Positions 55,715 through 63,855 of a stretch of 64,000 bases of DNA are shown in pieces. This DNA is from Oscillibacter sp. (lineage in GTDB: Bacteria > Bacillota > Clostridia > Oscillospirales > Oscillospiraceae). The notes beneath the pieces were generated by a model. That model was not told the origin of the DNA and did not search any database. It worked only from the letters and a program-made list of their open reading frames with translations. Made by a program: the position numbers and the translations under genes. Where the stretch lies: contig JAFXQV010000018.1 of NCBI GenBank assembly GCA_017526785.1, forward strand, positions 1 through 64,000. The letters run 5' to 3'. The first letter of the stretch is position 1. Each line of letters starts with the position of its first letter.

Positions 55715-56344
55715 TTAACTCCTTCCCCGCTGGGCGTTGCTCCGGATGTGGGCAAGCTGGATATTAAAGACCGCTTCCTGAATCAAACTTTCCTCGTCCT
55801 GAATCAAGTCCACGAACTGGCAGGCGTACTTGTGAATCGGCGGCGCGACTGGAAACGCCCGGAGAATCGTACAGCGCACAATAATGGGAGCCTCCGCCGT
55901 AATCGGAATCACGACTTCCATCCGCGACCCGGTGGGCAGGTCGGCGACCGTGTAGAACGCAATCCCGCCGCTGCTCAGGTCAATGGACTTGATGATGTAT
56001 CGGCCGCCGGAATCCGGGTAGATGAAGCTCTCGAAGTCCACGGGCATGCGGAAATTCTTCCGTACGCCCATGCCCATGTCCCGCATGGGCTCAATGGTGA
56101 CGACGTTCCCGCGACGGGACACCGCCTTCCCCATCGTCACGGACTTGGTCTTGTCCGTCGGCACGACCTGCACAATCTCCAAGCGCAGAATCTCCTCCGT
56201 GTCGCCGTTCAGCACTTTGAACAGGATATTGTCGTTATCGGGGTTGTCCTGCAAACTGCCCCTTGCGAGGTAGTTGGAGTTCTTGTCCATGAGAAAGTAA
56301 TAGTCCTGCTGTTTGTCCCTTTTCAGGAATCCGAAAAGCGCCAT
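55715..56344 (-). CDS. PilZ-domain c-di-GMP receptor (YcgR/YpfA-like)
   Basis: A 209-residue two-domain protein. The N-terminal YcgR-type domain is about 10-90 and the C-terminal PilZ domain about 94-200. It has the c-di-GMP motifs RxxxR (Arg95-Arg99, VRKNFR) and DxSxxG (Asp122-Gly127, DLSSGG). Such proteins slow the flagellar motor when c-di-GMP is high. Its ATG overlaps the flhX stop (TAATG) and it ends two bases before the giant SLH start. Confidence 0.92.
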   Translation of the reverse strand: MALFGFLKRDKQQDYYFLMDKNSNYLARGSLQDNPDNDNILFKVLNGDTEEILRLEIVQVVPTDKTKSVTMGKAVSRRGNVVTIEPMRDMGMGVRKNFRMPVDFESFIYPDSGGRYIIKSIDLSSGGIAFYTVADLPTGSRMEVVIPITAEAPIIVRCTILRAFPVAPPIHKYACQFVDLIQDEESLIQEAVFNIQLAHIRSNAQRGRS

Positions 56345-56667
56345 TATGTTTCCCCTCCTTCCGCGTCGGCCGACTGCGGGAGTACCGCCACTTCCGCCGT
56401 GGGACGCCGACTTTGCACGTCAAAATTCAGAAAGTAAACGTAAATCTCCACAATCGCCTGATACAGTTCCGGCGGGATTTCCTGCCCCAAGTTCAACTGC
56501 GTCAGCACGGTGGCAAGGGAATCATCCTCGTAAATCGGCACGCCGTTCTCCTGCGCCACGTTCACAATACGCTCGGCCAGATAGCCCATGCCGGAGGCCA
56601 CCACCACGGGGGCGCTGTCGTCCGCGCCGTATTGGAGGGCTACCGCCCGCTTCGTCGGTCTCGCCAC
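56344..56667 (-). CDS. FlhB C-terminal homologue (FlhX/YlqH-like)
   Basis: A 107-residue EscU/YscU/FlhB C-terminal domain protein. The sequence AVALQYGADDSAPVVVASGMGYLAERIV and IPIYEDDSLATVL-like segments match the cytoplasmic domain of FlhB, the flagellar export switch. The N-terminal membrane part and the NPTH autocleavage motif are absent, as in Bacillus YlqH. The start is GTG with AGGAGA upstream. Confidence 0.88.
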   Translation of the reverse strand: MARPTKRAVALQYGADDSAPVVVASGMGYLAERIVNVAQENGVPIYEDDSLATVLTQLNLGQEIPPELYQAIVEIYVYFLNFDVQSRRPTAEVAVLPQSADAEGGET

Positions 56668-56685
56668 GTTGTTTTCTCCTTTCCG

Positions 56686-58101
56686 CTACACTCTGACGTT
56701 AATGCCCGTCATGCCCGCTAAAATCTTCGGGAACACTTCCGAAATGGCGATAGGCCGCCGCATTTCCGCCACGGTGACGTTTTCCGGGCGGAGGCCGTTC
56801 CGGGCGAGAATCCCCGCCAGCATCGCCGAAACCGTCTGCGCGTGCGGCGCGACGACCGCCGGACACGCCACCTGCAAGTTGACATTCGACCCGTGGGCGT
56901 CAAACAGCAGGTCGAACGCCCCTAACGATTCAATGTCCAGCTTAATCAGAATCCGGAAATCTCCGTCCCCGTACTCCTGCCGCGTGCCGCCCACGTCGGG
57001 GTCGACCCACATCTCCGCGAACATCTTTTTTCCGTTCCAGTCCAGCGGGAGTATCACATGATTCAGCGGCATGTACACGCTCTCGTTGATGAGCATGGCC
57101 GCCATCATGTTGCGGAAAGCCTCTTGGGTATTCGCGCCCGCCTCGCCGCGAATCGCCGCGTTCGTCAGTTCCGCCATGTGCGCCGCGAACTCGTTATTTT
57201 GCGCCGCCTTGGCGAAGTCCGACTCTTTCAGGAGCCGCAGTATGTCCGCGTCGGACAGTTTCCCCAGTTCGTCCGGCAAAACGCCCATCGACGCTAAGTG
57301 CCGGAACGCGTGCAGAAGCCCCTTTGTGTCGCCGTTCTCATAGCGGGCAATGTCCAGCGTCATCATGGACAGAATCTGCCGGGCGCGTCCGTGGTCGTGC
57401 GTCGTGGTCACATAGCGCGCAATCAGCGGGAAGAGCTTTTCCCGCAACAGGTTCAGATTCCCTTGACGGTCTCCCGCCTCGACGCCGCTTTGCAGTTTCG
57501 CTAAAATGTCCTTGACTTGGTCGCCCCACTGCGAAGGTAACGATTCCGTCATGTCCTGAGTTTCGCGGAGCAGTTTTCCCTCTAAGTGTTCGGTAGAGGA
57601 AAAGTCGCTGTAGCGCCGGAGGAATTGCAGGATGTCGGAACGCGCCATTTCCGACGAAGTGCCGTTGTAGGCGTCCCGAATCAGCCCGAACAGCGGCCCC
57701 GTGAAGCGTGAGCCGCTCTCCAACTGGTTTTTCAGGAACTCCAGAAGCTGTGCCTCGTCCATCCGGAGAAACTCCAAGAACTGTGACATTTCCTGCGCGA
57801 AGCCGGAGCGGATTCCCGACGACACCTCCACCCCGCCCCATTGCAGAATCCTCATGAACACTTCCGGCAGGTCACGCGCCCCGCGCAGACGCTGCAGGAA
57901 CGTCATGTAATTGGATTCGTACCGGGTGGCACCGGAAGTGTCGGCGTTGTCCTGCCGCTCGGACTTGCTGTCGGGTCGGACGACGCGCTCGGGGTCTACG
58001 ATATTCTGTACGCTGGTATCGGTTGGCGGCGGCGTGGTAATCCGTACGGGCTGCTGGTCGTAACCGGGTACCGGATTCGTGGGGCCTAACAGTGCCGGCA
58101 T
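56686..58101 (-). CDS. FliK/YlqG-like protein
   Basis: A 471-residue protein. ATG at 58101 (AAGGAG eight bases upstream) is preferred over a GTG three codons earlier. The N-terminal 60 residues are Pro/Thr-rich, and a helical middle has no recognised domain. The C-terminal part (about 345-470; YMPLNHVILPLDWNGKKMFAEMW, VNLQVACP, LRPENVTV) resembles the hook-length control (FliK C-terminal) fold. In Bacillus, ylqG-ylqH have the same order as this gene and the flhX homologue. Role in flagellar export or hook length is inferred. Confidence 0.72.
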   Translation of the reverse strand: MPALLGPTNPVPGYDQQPVRITTPPPTDTSVQNIVDPERVVRPDSKSERQDNADTSGATRYESNYMTFLQRLRGARDLPEVFMRILQWGGVEVSSGIRSGFAQEMSQFLEFLRMDEAQLLEFLKNQLESGSRFTGPLFGLIRDAYNGTSSEMARSDILQFLRRYSDFSSTEHLEGKLLRETQDMTESLPSQWGDQVKDILAKLQSGVEAGDRQGNLNLLREKLFPLIARYVTTTHDHGRARQILSMMTLDIARYENGDTKGLLHAFRHLASMGVLPDELGKLSDADILRLLKESDFAKAAQNNEFAAHMAELTNAAIRGEAGANTQEAFRNMMAAMLINESVYMPLNHVILPLDWNGKKMFAEMWVDPDVGGTRQEYGDGDFRILIKLDIESLGAFDLLFDAHGSNVNLQVACPAVVAPHAQTVSAMLAGILARNGLRPENVTVAEMRRPIAISEVFPKILAGMTGINVRV

Positions 58102-58175
58102 GGCGTTCACTCCTTTGCGGGGGAATTGAAACGGGCGCGGCGAACACGCCCGATAAAGTCTGTTTTCGCGTTCCT

Positions 58176-58204
58176 ACTTTACCACGTACGGCGGGAAAAT
58201 GCAA
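58176..58204 (-). promoter_or_regulatory. Sigma-A promoter of the FliK-like/flhX/PilZ/SLH operon
   Basis: TTGCAT, 17-bp spacer, TAAAGT on the minus strand. It lies in the 315-bp intergenic region 58102-58416, back to back with the SigD-like promoter of cheA. Confidence 0.68.
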
Positions 58205-58305
58205 TGGTTTCCTGTCAATTTTGCGCGGGAAACGTGACACCGCCCGGAATTTGGAAGCGCTTCCGGCATTTTCCGGCCGCGTCGAAAAAAAACGGGAACG
58301 GACTA

Positions 58306-58332
58306 TTAATTTATTAGAAAACGTGCCGATAA
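58306..58332 (+). promoter_or_regulatory. SigD (sigma-28)-like promoter of the chemotaxis operon
   Basis: TTAA, 15-bp spacer, GCCGATAA, against the flagellar sigma consensus TAAA-N15-GCCGATAA. The -10 element is perfect. It lies about 85 bp before cheA, as expected for late-class motility genes. Confidence 0.8.
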
Positions 58333-58416
58333 ATAGATTAAGAGACGTGGGTTATACCCTGAACCGGGAAAACAGGCCGTTACGGGTCGAAATCAGAAAA
58401 CAGAGGTGGATTCTCC

Positions 58417-60534
58417 ATGAGCATGAACAACGATATGCTGGAAGCGTACCTGTTCGAGATGCACTCCCTTTTGGAGCAGTTGGACGACTTGGTGCTGGCC
58501 GCCGAAGAAGCCCATACTTTCTCCCAAGACGACGTAAACGAAATCTTCCGGATTATGCACACTATCAAAGGTTCCTCCGCCATGATGGAGTTCAACTCCC
58601 TGATGACCATTGCCCACCGGATTGAGGACTTGTTCTTCGTCATCCGGGAAAAGACAATGGACGCCATTTCCGAGGAACTCAAGCCGGAGATGTTCGACCT
58701 TATTTTCCAGTCTATCGACTTCTTCCGCGAGGAAATCGAGAAGGTAGAGACGAACCAGCCTCTTTCTACTTCTATCGACACGTTCCTTGACAAAATTAAT
58801 AGCTTCTCCGCGAAAATTTCGGGCGAGGCCGTCGACGACGAACCCGAAGAGGAAGCGGCACCCGCCGCAGCCGCCGCGCCGACCGCCGAAGAGGCCGCGT
58901 TCGCCAGCGCGGAATTTCCGTACGGCCTCCACGTCTTCTTTGACGAGGGCGTGGGCATGGAGAATCTGCGGGCGATGATGCTGGTCAACTCCGTGAAGGA
59001 CTACTGCGAAGAGTCTCAGTTCGACTACTACCCGCCGGACGTGCAGATGAACCCCGAGACGGCGAATTTCATCATCGACAACGGCTTCTACATCCGTTTC
59101 CAGACGGCCGGAGACCGTGAGGAAGCGATTCCGGCCGTGAAAGATAACGGCGCTGTCAAGAACTGGCAGGTATTCGACGCGCCGCAGGCGGCACCCGCTC
59201 CGGCGGCGAAAGAGGCTCCGAAGGCCGCGCCCGTCGAGGAAGCGTCCCCGGCGGCGGCACCCGTGGAGGAACCGCAGGCCGTCGCGCCCGCTGCCGCGCA
59301 ACAGTCGGCCGCCCCGGCCGCCGCGCAGCAGTCCGCCGCGAAGCAGGCGCATGTCAAGGAAAGTCTGATTTCCGTCAGCCTGAGCAAACTTGACTCGTTA
59401 ATGGCGGTCATCAGCGAGATTGTCATCACCGAGGCGCAGGTCACGGCGTCGCCCGACCTGAAAGGCCTGAAACTGGACAACTTCACGAAGGCGGCGCGGC
59501 AGTTGCGCTCCCTGACGGACAACCTCCAAGACGTGGGGCTTTCGCTCCGCATGGTACCGGTCTCCGCCACGTTCCAGAAGATGAAGCGCATCGTCCGCGA
59601 CATGAGCAAGAAACTCAAAAAGGAAACAAACCTTGTACTCGTCGGCGAGGACACCGAGGTGGACAAGACCGTGGTGGACAGCATTTCCGACCCGATTATG
59701 CACATTGTGCGGAACTCCATGGACCACGGCATTGAATCCGACCGCGCCGAGCGTATCGCGGCGGGGAAAGACCCCGTCGGCAAGATTATTCTGTCCGCGC
59801 GGCAGACCGGAGGAGAGGTCATTATCGAGGTCAGCGACGACGGGCAGGGCGTCGACGACGACGCGGTACTCAATAAGGCCATCCGGCAGGGGCTGGCACA
59901 GCCCGGCGTGGAGTACAGCCATAAGGACATTCTCAATTTCCTGCTTATGCCGGGCTTCTCCACCAATACCGAAGTCACGGAGTATTCCGGGCGCGGCGTC
60001 GGCATGGATGTCGTGAAAAGCAACGTCGAGAGCGTCGGCGGCACGGTCACTATCACCAGCGAGCGCGGAAAGGGCATGACAACTACTTTGCGCATTCCGC
60101 TGAACATGTCCATTATGGACGGCATGGAAGTCTCTGTCGGGGACTCGATTTTCACGGTACCCATCAGCGACATCCAGCAGATTTTCAAGGTCTCGGACAT
60201 CAACATCATTCAGGACGCCACCCACGGCGAAATGGTCAAGATTGTGGACAACTTCTACTCGATTGTCCGCGCGAAGGAGTTCTACCAGCTCAACGGCGGC
60301 ACGGATAATCTTGACGAGGGCGTGCTTCTGTGGGTGGAATCCGGGGACAATTCTTTCTGCCTGTTCGTGGACGAGTTAATCGGGGAACAGCAGGTGGTCG
60401 TGAAGCCCCTGCCCGATTACGTCAACAATTACGGCATTAAGGACTACGGCGTGTCCGGTTGTACGATTTTGGGCGACGGAAGCATTAGTATCATTCTGGA
60501 CGTGGCCACGATTTACTCGTCCCAGAATCCGTAA
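58417..60534 (+). CDS. cheA: Chemotaxis histidine kinase CheA
   Basis: A 705-residue soluble kinase with the full domain order. P1 Hpt has His48 (RIMHTIKGSS). A P2 CheY/CheB-binding domain (about 165-255) is followed by an Ala/Pro-rich linker, P3 dimerisation (about 310-375), P4 HATPase (HIVRNSMDHGIE, GRGVGMDVVK) and P5 CheW-like domain (about 565-700). It phosphorylates CheY and CheB in response to receptors, which are not in the window. First gene of the operon. Confidence 0.97.
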   Translation: MSMNNDMLEAYLFEMHSLLEQLDDLVLAAEEAHTFSQDDVNEIFRIMHTIKGSSAMMEFNSLMTIAHRIEDLFFVIREKTMDAISEELKPEMFDLIFQSIDFFREEIEKVETNQPLSTSIDTFLDKINSFSAKISGEAVDDEPEEEAAPAAAAAPTAEEAAFASAEFPYGLHVFFDEGVGMENLRAMMLVNSVKDYCEESQFDYYPPDVQMNPETANFIIDNGFYIRFQTAGDREEAIPAVKDNGAVKNWQVFDAPQAAPAPAAKEAPKAAPVEEASPAAAPVEEPQAVAPAAAQQSAAPAAAQQSAAKQAHVKESLISVSLSKLDSLMAVISEIVITEAQVTASPDLKGLKLDNFTKAARQLRSLTDNLQDVGLSLRMVPVSATFQKMKRIVRDMSKKLKKETNLVLVGEDTEVDKTVVDSISDPIMHIVRNSMDHGIESDRAERIAAGKDPVGKIILSARQTGGEVIIEVSDDGQGVDDDAVLNKAIRQGLAQPGVEYSHKDILNFLLMPGFSTNTEVTEYSGRGVGMDVVKSNVESVGGTVTITSERGKGMTTTLRIPLNMSIMDGMEVSVGDSIFTVPISDIQQIFKVSDINIIQDATHGEMVKIVDNFYSIVRAKEFYQLNGGTDNLDEGVLLWVESGDNSFCLFVDELIGEQQVVVKPLPDYVNNYGIKDYGVSGCTILGDGSISIILDVATIYSSQNP

Positions 60535-60551
60535 GCGTCGCGGGAGGTAGC

Positions 60552-61046
60552 ATGAAACTCAATTCCGACACCGCCAACAAGCTGATAAAAAACTATAACG
60601 CGGAAATCTCCGCGCTTCTGGACGCGGAATCCCAAAATTCCACGTACTCCTACAGCGCCAGCGAAGAACCCGTGATTCCCGCGTACTCGTTCGCGGAGAC
60701 GCAGACGCAAATACACGCCTTTCAGGCGAAAATCGCCAAACTCCGCCACGCCGTGTCGGTGTTCAATAGCGGGAAAGTTCTCCCGGAATACGCCTGCACG
60801 CTGGACGAGGCCATAGGCCGTATGAGCTTCCTGAACGCCGAGAAGAAGCGCCTCTATGACCTGTTGCAAATCCCGGAGAAACAGCGCTCCCGGAGTTACG
60901 GAAGCCGCGAGGCCGATATCACCTGCCGCAACTTTGACGCCGCCGAAGTCCGCGCCGCCTATGACAAGGTCGTGCAGGACTTAATGGAGATTCAACAGGC
61001 GATTAACATCGCCAATCTGACGGAAACGTTTGAAGTAGACCTGTAA
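60552..61046 (+). CDS. Coiled-coil protein resembling the DIP1984 family
   Basis: A 164-residue, mostly helical cytoplasmic protein between cheA and cheW. The pattern FNSGKVLPEYACTLDEAIGRMSFLNAEKKRL, a late SYGSREADITCRNFDAAEVRAAYDKVVQDLMEIQQAINIAN and the end FEVDL recalls DIP1984/septicolysin-type proteins; that resemblance is from memory of the motif. It starts 17 bp after cheA with GGAGG. A role as an adaptor in the chemotaxis array is possible but unproven. Confidence 0.6.
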   Translation: MKLNSDTANKLIKNYNAEISALLDAESQNSTYSYSASEEPVIPAYSFAETQTQIHAFQAKIAKLRHAVSVFNSGKVLPEYACTLDEAIGRMSFLNAEKKRLYDLLQIPEKQRSRSYGSREADITCRNFDAAEVRAAYDKVVQDLMEIQQAINIANLTETFEVDL

Positions 61047-61348
61047 CCGCCGTTTCCGTGACCGGAGTCCCGCGAAATCACGGGGTTGCGCCCGTACCGG
61101 AGTTGTCGTTTCGACAATGGTTTGACAGGTTTAGGGAAGTCGCGGGATTCCACGTCTTTTCGTTGTCCACGTCTTTGCCCATTAGGGAAGTCGGGCGGAA
61201 GAATCAAGACGAAAGTCATCTGCTGTCGCGGATTCAGGTCAGAAAACCCCGGAGGCCGGGCATGGGGTTCGGTTGCGCCCGGCCACTTGTCAGCCATTCC
61301 GCCGTCCCCGGACGGCGTACCGGATATCTTTGGAAAGGAAGTAACGCC
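61047..61348 (+). other. Intercistronic spacer with hairpins, no gene
   Basis: 302 bp between the DIP1984-like gene and cheW. It contains a perfect 8-bp stem GGCCGGGC/GCCCGGCC (61254-61284), smaller hairpins (TTGTCGTTTCGACAA near 61101) and two copies of TTAGGGAAGTCG. No terminator T-run is seen, so readthrough into cheW is expected. An open frame continuous with cheW exists here but lacks a ribosome-binding site and any domain. Confidence 0.5.
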
Positions 61349-61837
61349 ATGTCTGAGGAAAACGGACTGTTCGCCAAAACCGACGAGGCCAAGAGCGCCC
61401 TTTCGGATAAGGTGCAGGAAACCGACGAGGAAAAATATCTCATTTTCCGCTCCAGTAACATCCTCTACGCCCTTAGCACCACGTACGTTATCGAGATTCT
61501 CAACAACGTCAGCATTACGCGCATTCCGATGGTGCCGGACTACATCGCCGGGGTCATCAATCTGCGCGGCGCGATTGTGCCGATTGTCGATTTCAGGCTC
61601 CTGCTCGGGCGCATTCCCGAAGAGGAAAGCTGCGTCATCATCCTGAACATCAAGGAAACCAGCGTCGGCATTGTGGTCGACAGCGTTGACCAGATGGTGG
61701 ACATCTCCCGCTCGGCGATTCTGCCCGTGCCGTCCCAGAACGAACACAGGCTTGTCAGCGGTATGTGCACGGTACCCGGCGGCGTCAGCACTATCATGAT
61801 TCTGGACGGGGAAGCCCTCGGACACGTCCACGAGTAA
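61349..61837 (+). CDS. cheW: Chemotaxis coupling protein CheW
   Basis: A 162-residue adaptor linking CheA to receptors. The CheW beta-barrel runs about 25-160 with YLIFRSSNILYALSTTYVIEIL and VINLRGAIVPIVDFRLLLG. The start at 61349 has GGAAAGGAAG upstream. It sits between the DIP1984-like gene and cheR. Confidence 0.96.
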   Translation: MSEENGLFAKTDEAKSALSDKVQETDEEKYLIFRSSNILYALSTTYVIEILNNVSITRIPMVPDYIAGVINLRGAIVPIVDFRLLLGRIPEEESCVIILNIKETSVGIVVDSVDQMVDISRSAILPVPSQNEHRLVSGMCTVPGGVSTIMILDGEALGHVHE

Positions 61838-61869
61838 TCGCACAGCGGTTTGACAGGGGGGCGTGGCGC

Positions 61870-62727
61870 TTGGATTCCGAAGACAAAATGGGAGTTCCTC
61901 AAGGCAATCTGCAAGACAAGATGGGTACTCTGCTCATCTCCGACCAAGACTTCACGCGGCTTGTCCGTTTCGTACAGCGTAATTACGGGATTGACCTGCA
62001 CCAGAAACGGCAGTTGATTCAAAGCCGCCTCACCGTGACCATTAAGACGCGCGGTTTCGACGACTTCAAGTCCTATGTCGACTACCTGCTCCTGCATGGG
62101 AACGGCGACGATATCAACGAACTTTTAGTGAAGCTGACCACAAACTACACCTATTTCATGCGGGAGACGGAGTCTTTCGACTACTTCCAGAAAAGCATTC
62201 TCCCGCAGATTACCCGGCGGCGGCAGAGGGACAAGTCCCTCGCCATTTGGAGCGCGGGCTGTTCGTCCGGCGAGGAGCCGTACAACGTGACCATGTACAT
62301 GATGGACTATTTCGGCTCGCAGTGGGGCGCGTGGGACACGCGCATGCTCGCCACGGACCTTTCCTTGGACGTCCTGCAAAAGGCGCAGACGGGCATTTAC
62401 CAGCTCCCCGACTCCATGCCGGAGAAGTGGAAAGAGGAGTATTTCACCCACGTCAGCGGGACGCGCTACCAAGTCGCGCCGAAAGTCCGGAACAACGTGA
62501 TTTTCCGTCAGTTCAACCTCATGGACCCCATACAGTTCCGGCAGAAATTCGACGTGATTTTCTGCCGCAACGTCATGATTTATTTCGACCAGCCGACGAA
62601 AAACGCGCTCATTCGCCGCTTTTACGACGCCACGGTGCCGGGGGGCTACCTGATAATCAGCCTGTCGGAGAACCTCCCGCCGAACACGCCCTACAAACGG
62701 GTGTCGACCTCAATTTTCCAGAAGTAG
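61870..62727 (+). CDS. cheR: Chemotaxis protein methyltransferase CheR
   Basis: A 285-residue SAM-dependent methylase of receptor glutamates. The N-terminal helical domain (FTRLVRFVQRNYGIDL, RETESFDYF) is followed by the methylase core with SAGCSSGEEPY and FDVIFCRNVMIYFD. The preferred start is TTG at 61870, with AGGGGGG eight bases upstream. Internal ATGs at 61888 and 61921 lack a ribosome-binding site at the right distance. Confidence 0.95.
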   Translation: MDSEDKMGVPQGNLQDKMGTLLISDQDFTRLVRFVQRNYGIDLHQKRQLIQSRLTVTIKTRGFDDFKSYVDYLLLHGNGDDINELLVKLTTNYTYFMRETESFDYFQKSILPQITRRRQRDKSLAIWSAGCSSGEEPYNVTMYMMDYFGSQWGAWDTRMLATDLSLDVLQKAQTGIYQLPDSMPEKWKEEYFTHVSGTRYQVAPKVRNNVIFRQFNLMDPIQFRQKFDVIFCRNVMIYFDQPTKNALIRRFYDATVPGGYLIISLSENLPPNTPYKRVSTSIFQK

Positions 62728-62802
62728 CCCGCTTTCTCCGTTTTCCCGCGCGGGGGCTTGGAACTTCTGCGATGGAAAAACACCATAGAAAGGAGAATCG
62801 GA

Positions 62803-63855
62803 ATGGCGGAGTTTGGCCGTAAAAAAATTCGCGTTCTCGTGGTGGATGATTCCATGCTCGCGCGAAAGGTCATTATGGACGGGCTTTCGGCGCATGGGGG
62901 CTTGGAAGTCGTGGGATACGCCATTAACGCCGTCGACGCGCGGAACAAAATCAAGCAGTTGCGGCCGGATGTCATGACGCTGGACGTGCAAATGCCCGGC
63001 ATGACCGGGCTGGACTTCCTGAAATCCCTGTTGCCCCAAAACCCGCTGCCGGTGGTGCTGGTTTCGTCGCTGAATCTGGGCGTGTTCGACGCCCTGCACG
63101 CCGGGGCGGTCGACTTTGTGCGCAAGCCCGACCGCGACGTAAGCACGGAGGTCTTTGTCCGCACACTCGCCGCGAAGGTCGTGGAGGCCTCGCGGGCGAA
63201 GGTACAGGCTCCGGCGGCGGCCGTGACGCCCGCGGCTCCGGCGGCGGCGCTGGGCGCGTCGGTGTCGGGGCGGGTCATCATCGGCCTTGGCGCGTCCACG
63301 GGCGGCACGGAGGCCACGCTGGAGGTCATGAAGCGCCTGCCCGAGGACATCCCCGGCATGGTCATTGTACAGCACATGCCCACGGGCTTTACGAAGATGT
63401 ACGCCGAGCGCCTCAACAAACTTTGCCGGATGGAAGTCCGGGAGGCCAAGGACGGCGACGAAGTCAAGCGCGGTCTGGCCTTGGTGGCTCCGGCGGACTT
63501 GCAGTGCCGCGTGTTGCGCAGTGCGCTGGGCGGGTACCGCGTCAGTTGCAAGCCCGACGAGCGGGTCAGCGGACACCGCCCGTCCGTCGACGCGCTTTTC
63601 CTGTCCATGGCGCAGAATGTGCGGTGCCAGATGTACGGAATCATCATGACGGGCATGGGGCGCGACGGCGCGGCCGGACTGCTGGCCATGCGCAAAAAGG
63701 GCGCGTACACCATCGGGCAGGACGAGGAATCCTGCGTCGTGTACGGCATGCCCCGCGCCGCGTACGAAGTCGGCGCGGTCACCGTGCAGGCGTCGTGCAA
63801 AGATATCTCGACGGCCTTACTGCGCCATCTGCGCTCGCGCCCCGGCGGCCGCTGA
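62803..63855 (+). CDS. cheB: Chemotaxis protein-glutamate methylesterase CheB
   Basis: A 350-residue enzyme reversing CheR methylation. The receiver domain has phospho-Asp61 (TLDVQMPGMTG), then an Ala-rich linker (about 132-152) and the methylesterase domain. The catalytic triad is Ser165 (GASTGG), His191 (QHMP) and Asp288 (GMGRDGA). ATG at 62803 has AAAGGAG upstream. Last gene of the visible operon. Confidence 0.97.
   Translation: MAEFGRKKIRVLVVDDSMLARKVIMDGLSAHGGLEVVGYAINAVDARNKIKQLRPDVMTLDVQMPGMTGLDFLKSLLPQNPLPVVLVSSLNLGVFDALHAGAVDFVRKPDRDVSTEVFVRTLAAKVVEASRAKVQAPAAAVTPAAPAAALGASVSGRVIIGLGASTGGTEATLEVMKRLPEDIPGMVIVQHMPTGFTKMYAERLNKLCRMEVREAKDGDEVKRGLALVAPADLQCRVLRSALGGYRVSCKPDERVSGHRPSVDALFLSMAQNVRCQMYGIIMTGMGRDGAAGLLAMRKKGAYTIGQDEESCVVYGMPRAAYEVGAVTVQASCKDISTALLRHLRSRPGGR

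Noticed and set aside
52299..55718. 1139-residue open frame antisense to the giant SLH gene
   Set aside because: Same artefact as above; the minus strand has the signal peptide, three SLH domains and a good ribosome-binding site.
58393..60225. Long antisense frames across cheA
   Set aside because: cheA has all five domains in order on the plus strand; the antisense frames show no recognisable sequence.
61058..61348. 97-residue N-terminal extension of CheW
   Set aside because: The upstream frame is open but has no domain or ribosome-binding site, whereas the ATG at 61349 has a strong GGAAAGGAAG site and gives a normal CheW.
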